Assembly (NCBI GenBank): GCA_942492115.1
Contig: CALODL010000016.1
Span: 1 to 21,619 of the forward strand
Direction of reading: 5' to 3'
Origin: CALODL01 sp942492115
GTDB taxonomy: Bacteria; Planctomycetota; Phycisphaerae; UBA1845; CAIVHJ01
DNA length: 21,619 bases
Shown here: in pieces, positions 15,837 through 21,619 of the stretch
Layout of the letters: each line of letters opens with the position of its first letter
How positions within the stretch are numbered: the stretch's first letter is position 1
Made by a program: the position numbers and the translations under genes
Notes under the pieces: generated by a model
The model's database searches: none
Seen by the model: only the letters and a program-made list of their open reading frames with translations
What the model was told of the DNA's origin: nothing

Positions 15837-17837
15837 TCATCGTCCTGTTACGTTGACGATTAGTGGCTTTGCAGGATGGAGTTCGATACGACCGTGGGCC
15901 TCTGTCGGAAACAGGAATGTCCGGTGATCGCCATCCTTCGGGTCCTGCATCAGTTCGATAGCAAAGACTCCTCTGGCATTGTCCGAGACGCGGTAGGTAA
16001 ACGTAGCCAGGTGGCTGGAAGCAATCGGAATGCCAGCCTCGTCGCGACCGGCGATCATTTGTGCCGTATCGAGGTTAAACGCCGACCACGGGAAAGCGTA
16101 TTGGGCGCCACGTCGTCCCGACGGGCCTGACCACTGTGCACGCCCGATCGCGATATCGATCAAATCGAGGGTGCCCGCCGAACCACCACTGACTCCGAGA
16201 TGCAGCTGGTAACCGCGGAGATCGTCGAGAGCAGTCGCCAGGTAGACCTCGACCTCGAGCCGCTCTCCGCGGCGCACCGCGCGAGCGGTGGATGCCAATG
16301 TCAGGCTGGCTGCCGAGACTGTGGCAGGTGTAATGTCGGGCGATGGACCACCATCGAGCGGACAGCTGCACGACGTCGAGCCACCAAACGCGTTCAACGC
16401 TGCGAAGGCGTCGTTTCCATCGCAGACCCCGTCCGGACTGCAACTGCCGAACTGGCCTCCGGCATCGACGTTGAATGCTGCCGGGGCATCAGGCTCACAC
16501 GCGAACGGGCTGCCATCAGGGGCGGCGTTGGCGAAGCAGTTCAGTGCTTGAAAGCGATCGTTTCCGTCTGCAGTACCATCCGGAGGGCACACGCCGAACT
16601 GGCCGCCCATGTCGGCAAAGACGATGTGGGTGTCCACGCAGGCACCCGCCTGGCATGCCCACCACACGCATTTGTCATCACGTATACCGTTGCCGTCGAG
16701 GTCGGCACAGTCGGCGAAGTGCGTGCACACGCATTCGTCGGGGATGCCGTTGTCATCAAGATCGTCACTGTGTCCGGACAGGATGTCACAATCATCAGGT
16801 GCGCCGTTCTCGTTGCAATCGGCTACCGCCAGATCGCAGGCGTCCGGTATGCCATTGGCATTGCAGTCGATCTCGGGAGCGCCCAGTTCGATGATCAGCT
16901 GTGGGGCCTTCGCTCCCGGGAGGGCGGCACCCTCCTTGGTGAAGAAGTTTGGGAAGCCGTTCGATTCCTGCATCTGAAATGCTTCGTTCAAGGAGGTGAT
17001 CGCGACGATGATCCGGCCATCATTCAGTTGCTCCTGGAAGTACTTCCGGAGATGTCCGTCTGCGGCGCAGATCTCGATGTCGAATTCCACATCGAATGGG
17101 ATCGTCTGGGTACCCGGCGTGTAGTCTTGTGGAATCCCGATGGCCCAGGGCTCAGCGGTGAACGAGCCGACCGGTGGGGCGAGTCCATCGTTGTGCAGCC
17201 CCTTGATGCTGTCTTCGACATGGAGTCTGTCGACAGTGTCGTCGTCATTGACGCGGTAGACGAAGGCGAACGGGTCGCGCGCCTTCACGGTCATGCTGTC
17301 ACCGCCAATGAACGGCGAGTTTTCGGCCCAGGAGTCGGAGTCGAAGAAATCGCCGAATGACACGCCAAACAGCTCGATGGGGCGTCCCGGATCGACATCA
17401 TCGCTTTCGCCGTCGAGGTCACCCACCTGTCCGCGGCCCACTCCGTCCCCATTGATCCGGGAGTCGCCGTTGAGATCGTAGGTGAACCACTCGTCGACTG
17501 ATGGGTCTGCCTCCCAGATCGGAATGGAATCCGGACCGGCCTGGTTCGTGACCACCACACGGACTGCACGAACCGCGTAATTGTCGGGTCCCTGGCCGGC
17601 GGGAATCAGCGTCGTCGTATCCCAGGCAATGAGCAGCACGCCATCCCGGTCGTTGAACTCGAACTCGGTGACGCCGACCGTCCCGAAGCAACTGGCCAGT
17701 GGGCGGGCGCCCGGAGCACCGTTGAACGGGTAGTGCCAGCGGTCATCGCTGGGCGTATCGAACGTGTGGGTTTGGGCCCGGGCCTGGAGTGGTACGGCGA
17801 CCAAACAGGTCGCACACATCAGGATCATGCACCGCAT
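15837..17837 (-). CDS. Large secreted protein with DCN repeats, GQFG EF-hand pair and cohesin-like C-terminus
   Basis: A 666-residue exported protein. The start at 17837 is preferred because GGAG lies about 9 nt upstream and MRCMILMCATCLVAVPLQARAQ is a clean signal peptide; the frame is open 11 codons further. Residues about 24-315 form an unrecognised beta-rich domain with calcium-type Asp/Gly loops (DLNGDSRINGDGVGRG, DLDGESDDVD). Residues about 320-370 are DCNANGIPDAC-type repeats. At about 375-490 comes the CVWWAC segment and two EF-hand-like units (ADMGGQFG…DGNDRFQALN, DAGGQFG…DGNDAFAALN). Residues about 500-666 form the cohesin-like domain (RRGERLEVEVYL, LRGYQLHL, SHLATFTYRV). The last 290 residues are homologous to the protein at 5693-8164, including one 30-residue stretch that is identical. 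It is the first gene of a unit continuing into the pseudopilin. No catalytic motif is seen. Confidence 0.92.
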   Translation of the reverse strand: MRCMILMCATCLVAVPLQARAQTHTFDTPSDDRWHYPFNGAPGARPLASCFGTVGVTEFEFNDRDGVLLIAWDTTTLIPAGQGPDNYAVRAVRVVVTNQAGPDSIPIWEADPSVDEWFTYDLNGDSRINGDGVGRGQVGDLDGESDDVDPGRPIELFGVSFGDFFDSDSWAENSPFIGGDSMTVKARDPFAFVYRVNDDDTVDRLHVEDSIKGLHNDGLAPPVGSFTAEPWAIGIPQDYTPGTQTIPFDVEFDIEICAADGHLRKYFQEQLNDGRIIVAITSLNEAFQMQESNGFPNFFTKEGAALPGAKAPQLIIELGAPEIDCNANGIPDACDLAVADCNENGAPDDCDILSGHSDDLDDNGIPDECVCTHFADCADLDGNGIRDDKCVWWACQAGACVDTHIVFADMGGQFGVCPPDGTADGNDRFQALNCFANAAPDGSPFACEPDAPAAFNVDAGGQFGSCSPDGVCDGNDAFAALNAFGGSTSCSCPLDGGPSPDITPATVSAASLTLASTARAVRRGERLEVEVYLATALDDLRGYQLHLGVSGGSAGTLDLIDIAIGRAQWSGPSGRRGAQYAFPWSAFNLDTAQMIAGRDEAGIPIASSHLATFTYRVSDNARGVFAIELMQDPKDGDHRTFLFPTEAHGRIELHPAKPLIVNVTGR

Positions 17838-17956
17838 CGGTGGATCTCCGCTGTTGAAAGACGCATTCATGGCCCTGGCGCGCGGGCACCCGGGTCAACA
17901 CAATGGGCGTGCCGCACCGTTCGATCAGCAGGTCGCAGAGTCGAACGGAGCTGTTT

Positions 17957-18466
17957 TCAACAGAGGTGCGGTGGGCCGCGGGGGGGGATCGGTCGGACAT
18001 GCCCGGACGGAGGCCGCAGAATATCGGCCAGGTCGATCCGGTCATTGAGTATGGTTCGACTCAGGGCGGTTGCACTGTGATCGACCTCGAACCTGAGGCG
18101 CCTCAAGACGGTCGCTGCTGCAGTCACGACCGCCGCACCCAGTCCGCCGATGATGGCCAGATGGTGGGGCGCCGCGGCAGTGATCTCGTATTGGGTCAGA
18201 ACGTCGGCATGAAGCAGAGCAACCAGGACGGTGGATGCCACGAGCGCTCGCCGATCCATCTTGAACCGCAGCCAACGGACGTCGACGATCTTCAGCACAA
18301 ACAGCACACAGGCGAATGCGAGGAAGACCAGCGTCCCGGGAGATGCATCGGGTGCGCTGGCGAGGACTTCGGCCAGGCGCCTGATGACTGCCGGGACGTG
18401 CCCGGCGAGCATGAGCAGCCACAGGCCCCGGCGTATCAAATCAGATGGATCGAACTTCCGGAACAT
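17957..18466 (-). CDS. Four-helix inner-membrane protein in the heme oxygenase operon
   Basis: A 169-residue protein I do not recognise. It has four hydrophobic stretches: LWLLMLAGHVPAVI (15-28), TLVFLAFACVLFVLKIV (45-61), ALVASTVLVALLHADVL (74-90) and HLAIIGGLGAAVVTAAATVL (101-120). A basic tail (RRLRFEVDH) follows. The start overlaps the heme oxygenase stop in a TGATG arrangement, a sign of coupled translation, so a role in heme or iron handling is likely by context only. The C-terminal 25 residues pass through a G8 run (plus strand 17980-17987) and read poorly (PIPPRGPPHLC), so a frameshift there is possible. The 120 bp between this gene and 17837 show no recognisable promoter. Confidence 0.75.
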   Translation of the reverse strand: MFRKFDPSDLIRRGLWLLMLAGHVPAVIRRLAEVLASAPDASPGTLVFLAFACVLFVLKIVDVRWLRFKMDRRALVASTVLVALLHADVLTQYEITAAAPHHLAIIGGLGAAVVTAAATVLRRLRFEVDHSATALSRTILNDRIDLADILRPPSGHVRPIPPRGPPHLC

Positions 18467-19107
18467 CAGGCTGGAATCAACTCCTCGAGATCATCGCTGA
18501 TGCGCATGATCCCCGTGAACATGGCAGTGGCACCGGTTTCGATGGCATCCTGGTCGGCTGGTTCAACCTCGGCAGCGTTCATGTCATCTTTGAACTGCTG
18601 CCAGTAGGGCCGCTGATCGGAACCGTACGGATCAAGGTAGCGGTCGCCCTGGCCCGTGTCCAGATTGTAGGCGTGTCGGATGCTCCGCGCCAGATGTCTG
18701 GAGCCATTGTTGCTACCTTCGAGAACATAGTGCATGCCGAGCAAAGCGTAGGGCTGCTCGGCGGCGTACCGATCGATTTCGGCGACCAGCCGGGCTGTTT
18801 CGGGGGTGGGTGAGACCGTTGCCAAATCCACGGCAAAGTGGTCGAGGTCACTGGAGAGGTAAGGCTCCTGGTACTGATACTCGCGCACCACAGCCTTGAT
18901 CGCAGCGAACGTGTTGGACAGTATTCTGAGATGACCCTCGAGGCTGCGGTGAATCAGCCACATCTGGCCGAGGTAGTTGACATAGCCGTCCTTTGAGAGC
19001 AGGCCCTTGATGAATTTCTGCTGGAACGCGTGGTTTTCCGCAGCAGTGTGGGCTTCGGCGGTGCGGGTCCTGAGGCGGTCCATCAGGGTCGGCAGATCAC
19101 TGTTCAT
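18466..19107 (-). CDS. Heme oxygenase (biliverdin-producing)
   Basis: Cleaves heme to biliverdin, carbon monoxide and ferrous iron, using reducing equivalents, in the cytoplasm. The 213-residue length is normal for the bacterial HmuO/HemO family. His20 in TAEAHTAAEN matches the proximal heme ligand of the family motif. The segment VLEGSNNGSRHLARSI (about 146-161) corresponds to the Gly-containing distal helix that lets the substrate heme bind oxygen. AGGA lies about 11 nt before the start codon. The gene is second in a three-gene unit, 24 bp after a 44-residue membrane protein and 1-bp overlapping a polytopic membrane protein. A Fur-like operator at the head of the unit indicates induction by iron starvation and a role in gaining iron from heme. 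No heme receptor or TonB system lies in this window. Confidence 0.92.
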   Translation of the reverse strand: MNSDLPTLMDRLRTRTAEAHTAAENHAFQQKFIKGLLSKDGYVNYLGQMWLIHRSLEGHLRILSNTFAAIKAVVREYQYQEPYLSSDLDHFAVDLATVSPTPETARLVAEIDRYAAEQPYALLGMHYVLEGSNNGSRHLARSIRHAYNLDTGQGDRYLDPYGSDQRPYWQQFKDDMNAAEVEPADQDAIETGATAMFTGIMRISDDLEELIPA

Positions 19108-19131
19108 TTGATGTAAGTTCCTGAAGAAAAG

Positions 19132-19266
19132 TTACTTAGAGTACAAGTACAGGACGGCTGGGATGATCAACCACATCATGCCCTTGATGAAGAAAAACAG
19201 GAATCCGGCAATGCCGAGACGCTTGCACCATCGTCCTGTGCTCATGGTGTCTGCCGGATTCGACAT
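19132..19266 (-). CDS. 44-residue single-helix membrane protein heading the heme oxygenase operon
   Basis: A small ORF below common length cut-offs. The protein begins MSNPADTMSTGRWCKRLGIA and continues into a hydrophobic segment GFLFFFIKGMMWLIIPAVLY, ending LYSK. A Lys/Arg cluster before the helix predicts the N-terminus inside. A second ATG at codon 8 is an alternative start. Support for it being real: it lies directly between a Fur-box promoter (-35 at 19343-19348, -10 at 19320-19325) and heme oxygenase, starts about 45 bp after the predicted transcription start, ends 24 bp before the next gene, and encodes a clean helix. No strong Shine-Dalgarno is visible. The function is unknown. It could assist heme import or membrane placement of the partner proteins. 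Confidence 0.72.
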   Translation of the reverse strand: MSNPADTMSTGRWCKRLGIAGFLFFFIKGMMWLIIPAVLYLYSK

Positions 19267-19302
19267 GGTGATGAGAATTACCCTCTGCGACCGACGCCCC
19301 AC

Positions 19303-19319
19303 TTGAGAACGAGTCTCAA
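19303..19319 (-). promoter_or_regulatory. Fur-like operator
   Basis: TTGAGAACGAGTCTCAA is a 6-bp perfect inverted repeat that fits the 7-1-7 Fur pattern TGAGAAT-n-ATTCTCA with one mismatch per arm. It abuts the -10 hexamer and covers the expected transcription start, the classical repressor position. A further TGAGAAT half-site lies at 19272-19278. Confidence 0.68.
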
Positions 19320-19348
19320 AAGATAAAGATGAGATCGGGGGCTGTCAA
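19320..19348 (-). promoter_or_regulatory. Sigma70-type promoter of the heme oxygenase operon
   Basis: On the minus strand, TTGACA (plus 19348-19343, a perfect -35) and TATCTT (plus 19325-19320) are 17 bp apart. The Fur-like palindrome follows directly. A start near 19313 leaves a leader of about 45 nt before the small membrane protein. Confidence 0.65.
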
Positions 19349-19389
19349 GGGCCCAGGCGCCCTCTTGCAGCTGTTGATGGTCCATACAG

Positions 19390-19418
19390 TTGTCACACGT
19401 GGGGATTTCTTCTATTCT
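19390..19418 (+). promoter_or_regulatory. Sigma70-type promoter of the second pseudopilin gene
   Basis: TTGTCA (19390-19395) and TATTCT (19413-19418) are 17 bp apart and face the gene at 19541, implying a leader of about 115 nt. It diverges from the Fur-controlled promoter, whose -35 lies some 40 bp away, so iron regulation of this promoter is not excluded but not indicated. Confidence 0.5.
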
Positions 19419-19540
19419 CGATATTCCAGGGGAGATCGGTCGCGGCGGTCCGTAACTATCAAACGGTTCGTCGTCTTCCCACCATTCCAGGGTAGAGCGA
19501 AAAAACAACTTAACGGATAGTTATTCAAGGAGTTGCGTCA

Positions 19541-20536
19541 ATGTCTATATCCCGAACCCGCCGCGCGTTCACGCTGATCGAGCTACTGGTCGTGGTCGCG
19601 ATCATCGCGCTTCTGATCTCGATTCTGCTGCCGAGTCTTGGCAAGGCCCGTGAGGCCGCCAAGCGTGGGGTCTGTGCTCAGAACCTCAAGGGTGTAGTCA
19701 ACTCGTGCAAGACCTACTCTTTCGATAACAGGGATTGGTGGCCGGTGTCGACGACCTATCGCAGCCTGTCACCCACGAATGTCGATCCGTACGCCGCCAT
19801 GGGGGGGGTGTCCGATTTGCCGCGCGATATCGAGAGCGACAACACCGAGGAGCTCGGGCGGGACGTGTCGCCGACCCGCTCACTGTGGCTGCTGGTGCGC
19901 AATGGTCAGCTGACGCCGAAGAACTACACATGTCCGAGCAGCGACGACATTGTCGATCAGACTTCGGACACCAACAACTTCTATGACTTCAAGGGCTATG
20001 GCTATCTGAGCTATGGTTACCAGGTCCCGTACTACAGCCGACACAACAGTGCGCGGCCGCGCGAGAATATGGACCCGCGCATGGTTCTGCTCGCCGACAA
20101 GAACCCACTGGTCAATCGCAGCGACATCGAGACCGACGAAGGCGATTCGGCTCCGGACAACGCGGTCATAGCGTTCACATCAGTCATCGACACCAGTCTT
20201 GTATTGAGCTTCATCGGCAACTGTCCACAGACCATCGGGCCGGACTACCCTGCCGAGGAGCTCAAGCAGATGAACTCGCCAAACCATGGTGGTCGTGATG
20301 AGGGCGAAGGCCAGAACGTTGCCCGAACCGACGGCAGCGTCGCGTTCGTTCGTTCGCCGCTTGCCGGCATCGATGGCGATAACATCTACAACACCCATCG
20401 CCCTCCAGGCAACGCCAACTACTTCTTCAACATCATGTGCGGTGCGCCGTTCGGCCTACCGGGCTTCGGTGTTCCCGGATACCGCGGTCTGGGTGCAACC
20501 AAGAATTCCTCGACCGATACTGCGGTTTTCCCGTAG
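19541..20536 (+). CDS. Type II secretion-like pseudopilin, stand-alone gene
   Basis: A 331-residue pseudopilin. AAGGAG lies about 9 nt before the ATG. The prepilin site is RRA|FTLIELLVVVAIIALLIS at residues 8-25, followed by the very typical planctomycete ILLPSLGKAREAAKR. Ala replaces Gly before the cleavage point; Glu at mature position 5 is present. The C-terminal part has NHGGRDEGEGQNVARTDGSV, a longer-spaced form of the H-x9-DG motif, and a WLLVRNGQL…FTCP-like segment (KNYTCPSS) where these proteins often have a metal or disulphide site. It should be processed by a prepilin peptidase and act in, or be displayed by, a type II secretion-like pseudopilus. It has its own promoter and a strong terminator, so it is monocistronic. 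Confidence 0.92.
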   Translation: MSISRTRRAFTLIELLVVVAIIALLISILLPSLGKAREAAKRGVCAQNLKGVVNSCKTYSFDNRDWWPVSTTYRSLSPTNVDPYAAMGGVSDLPRDIESDNTEELGRDVSPTRSLWLLVRNGQLTPKNYTCPSSDDIVDQTSDTNNFYDFKGYGYLSYGYQVPYYSRHNSARPRENMDPRMVLLADKNPLVNRSDIETDEGDSAPDNAVIAFTSVIDTSLVLSFIGNCPQTIGPDYPAEELKQMNSPNHGGRDEGEGQNVARTDGSVAFVRSPLAGIDGDNIYNTHRPPGNANYFFNIMCGAPFGLPGFGVPGYRGLGATKNSSTDTAVFP

Positions 20537-20563
20537 GCGCCGGCCAGGAACATCAGATCAGTG

Positions 20564-20595
20564 AGCCGCCCCGCGAACGCGGGGCGGCTTTTTTT
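20564..20595 (+). terminator. Rho-independent terminator of the second pseudopilin gene
   Basis: A perfect 12-bp stem AGCCGCCCCGCG / CGCGGGGCGGCT with a 2-nt AA gap is followed by a run of seven Ts. It lies 28 bp after the stop codon at 20536. Confidence 0.92.
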
Positions 20596-20784
20596 GTGCG
20601 CCCGCGTACGCACGGGATGAGGCGACCCTGTGCTTCTCAGCAGACCTGGCGTGAAAGAGCCGTTTCCGGTCCAGATGGTTCGTTCGCCTGTCTGGTCGGG
20701 ACCGGCGTGGTGGTTTTGTGGTTCGACTGCAACCTCAGCGCGGTGGTGTCGTACAACCGGGTAGCTTCTTTCCTCTTCCTCCAG
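20596..20784 (+). other. Gene-free structured stretch between two terminators
   Basis: No convincing protein in any frame. On the plus strand it holds a hairpin in which CCGGT-CCAGA (20666-20675) pairs with TCTGG (20691-20695) and ACCGG (20701-20705), and it ends at a strong terminator hairpin. It could carry a small RNA, or simply be GC-rich leader and trailer. No tRNA, SRP RNA or RNase P signature is visible. The stretch 20825-20951 beyond the terminator shows nothing recognisable either. Confidence 0.3.
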
Positions 20785-20824
20785 AAAGGGGGCTGGGCCG
20801 CTTCGGCGCCCGGCCCCCTTTTGG
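20785..20824. terminator. Bidirectional-looking terminator hairpin
   Basis: AAAGGGGGC-t-GGGC pairs with GCCC-g-GCCCCCTTT around a CGCTTCGGC loop (20785-20821), with TTTT on the plus strand and TTT on the minus strand. On the minus strand it lies about 130 bp after the methyltransferase stop and is its likely terminator. On the plus strand it has no gene in front of it. Confidence 0.7.
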
Positions 20825-20951
20825 GTTTGGCCGAAGCTTGGCCTGTCGCGGTGCGCCAGGATCGCAACCGCGCGGCCGCAGCGACGTACCAGCGGTTGCT
20901 TCTTCCCTCCCTCGGCATCGGGGGCTGCACACGTGCGGTCCCCGTGTCCAC

Positions 20952-21619
20952 TTATGGATCGGGATACTGTCGACGCCAGGCGTGTAGCATGACCGCCGTC
21001 GCTTGCGAGACATTGAGCGAATCGATGTGGCCGTGCATCGGGATATGCACGAGGGTGTCGACGGCCTTGGCCGTCAACGGCCGAATCCCCTCACCCTCAG
21101 AGCCCATGACGATCATGCAGCGTCGGGGATATTCATAGGTGTCAAGGCTGATCGACTGTGGCCCGACGTCCGCACCCAGGACCCAGAATCCCGCCTCCTG
21201 AAATCGGCGCATGGTCTCGACGAGATTGGACACGACAAAGACCTCGACCAACTCCGAGGCTCCAGCGCTGGCCTTGGCCGCAGAAGCCGTCAAGCCCGTT
21301 CCCCGGTTCTGCGACCAGATAACCGCCGCGACCCCAAACACTCGGCTGCGCGAAGCATGGCCCCGAGATTGTGCGGGTCGTGAATCGTATCGAGCATGAG
21401 GATCGCGCAATTCGTGCGCTCCTGCATGCGTTCGATGAAACCGCGGATGTTACCGAAATCACGTTCGCGCATGATCCCGACGAACGATTGGTGAGAATCG
21501 GAACCCACCAGGTGCGTGAGATCATCGGGTTCGCGAAATTCGATCTTGATGCCGGCACTACGGATCTCGTCGATCAGCTCCTGCCGATCCGCCGGTGCAT
21601 CTCCACGGGCTTCAGCGAC
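20952..21619 (-). CDS. rlmB: 23S rRNA 2'-O-methyltransferase, SpoU/TrmH family (RlmB-type), partial and frameshifted
   Basis: Transfers a methyl group from SAM to a ribose 2'-hydroxyl in 23S rRNA (Gm2251 in the E. coli enzyme); cytoplasmic. The 5' end is outside the window. About 222 residues are visible. They start in the end of the N-terminal substrate-binding domain (EIRSAGIKIEFREPDDLTHL, SHQSFVGIM) and continue into the SPOUT domain. All three family motifs are present: DPHNLGAMLRAAE (motif 1), MIVMGSEGEGI (motif 2) and IPMHGHIDSLNVSQATAVML (motif 3). The reading frame changes between AEC and GVAAVIW, at a C4 run on the plus strand (21332-21335). Adding one base there restores AECLGVAAVIW, so a sequencing deletion or a recent frameshift mutation is likely. 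RlmB is closest by motif, but TrmH-family members with other targets cannot be excluded. Confidence 0.88.

Noticed and set aside
16200..17360. 386-codon plus-strand ORF opposite the large surface protein
   Set aside because: Shadow of conserved Asp/Gly repeats on the minus strand; no signal peptide, Shine-Dalgarno or motif.
17851..17963. Inverted repeat CTGTTGAAA … TTTCAACAG around the surface-protein leader
   Set aside because: Only 9 bp long and about 95 bp apart; could be chance, and no regulator family is suggested.
19278..19508. 76-codon minus-strand ORF (MFFRSTLEWWEDDEPFD…)
   Set aside because: It runs through the predicted promoter and Fur-like operator of the heme operon and lacks a Shine-Dalgarno; it could be real only if those signals are false.
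20718..20730. tRNA-like GTGGTTCGACTGC
   Set aside because: The flanking bases do not form a T-arm stem, and no acceptor stem or anticodon arm can be drawn upstream.

Overview
This 21.6 kb window looks like chromosomal sequence from a Planctomycetota bacterium, most like the Phycisphaerae group. The reasons are the protein families: two type II-style pseudopilins with the RRAFTLIELL / PAFTLVELL start, extracellular proteins built from DCNxNGIPD, GACC, DPCT and GQFG…DGNDxFxALN repeats, C-terminal dockerin-like pairs, and one protein with an IPTL/PEP-CTERM-like tail. The placement is by family resemblance only; the window holds no rRNA or tRNA.

Layout. Positions 1-1010 (minus strand) hold a gene whose reading frame is broken about ten times and runs off the left edge. 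It lies downstream of a secreted glycoside hydrolase family 2 enzyme (1098-3335, minus). Next is a Cys-rich secreted protein (3581-5377, minus) with its own terminator. Divergent to it is a two-gene plus-strand operon (5693-8164 and 8182-9684) of large secreted proteins. Then come a subtilisin-like protease with P-domain and dockerin (9864-13787, minus), a CTERM-anchored protein (14021-14737, minus) with a strong terminator, a pseudopilin (14982-15833, minus) and a large secreted protein (15837-17837, minus). A Fur-controlled heme-iron operon follows (19266 down to 17957, minus): a 44-residue membrane protein too small for usual ORF cut-offs, a heme oxygenase and a four-helix membrane protein. 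A second pseudopilin gene (19541-20536, plus) has its own promoter and terminator. The right edge carries the 3' part of an RlmB-type rRNA methyltransferase (20952-21619, minus) with one frameshift.

Two things stand out. First, four of the surface proteins fall into two matched classes. Two end in a GQFG EF-hand pair plus a cohesin-like beta-sandwich. The other two end in an 'IDARQP' module plus a two-repeat dockerin. This could be a non-cellulosomal cohesin/dockerin surface assembly encoded in one cluster, with a protease among the docked partners. Second, a ~166-bp palindromic repeat occurs as two nearly identical copies in opposite orientation (9704-9868 and 14819-14985). They bracket the protease and the CTERM protein like a composite or invertible unit, and each copy supplies the stop codon of a neighbouring gene.

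Frameshifts concentrate at the two ends of the window (about 1-1400, and one in a C4 run near 21332). This fits either contig-edge sequencing errors or, on the left, a decaying gene.
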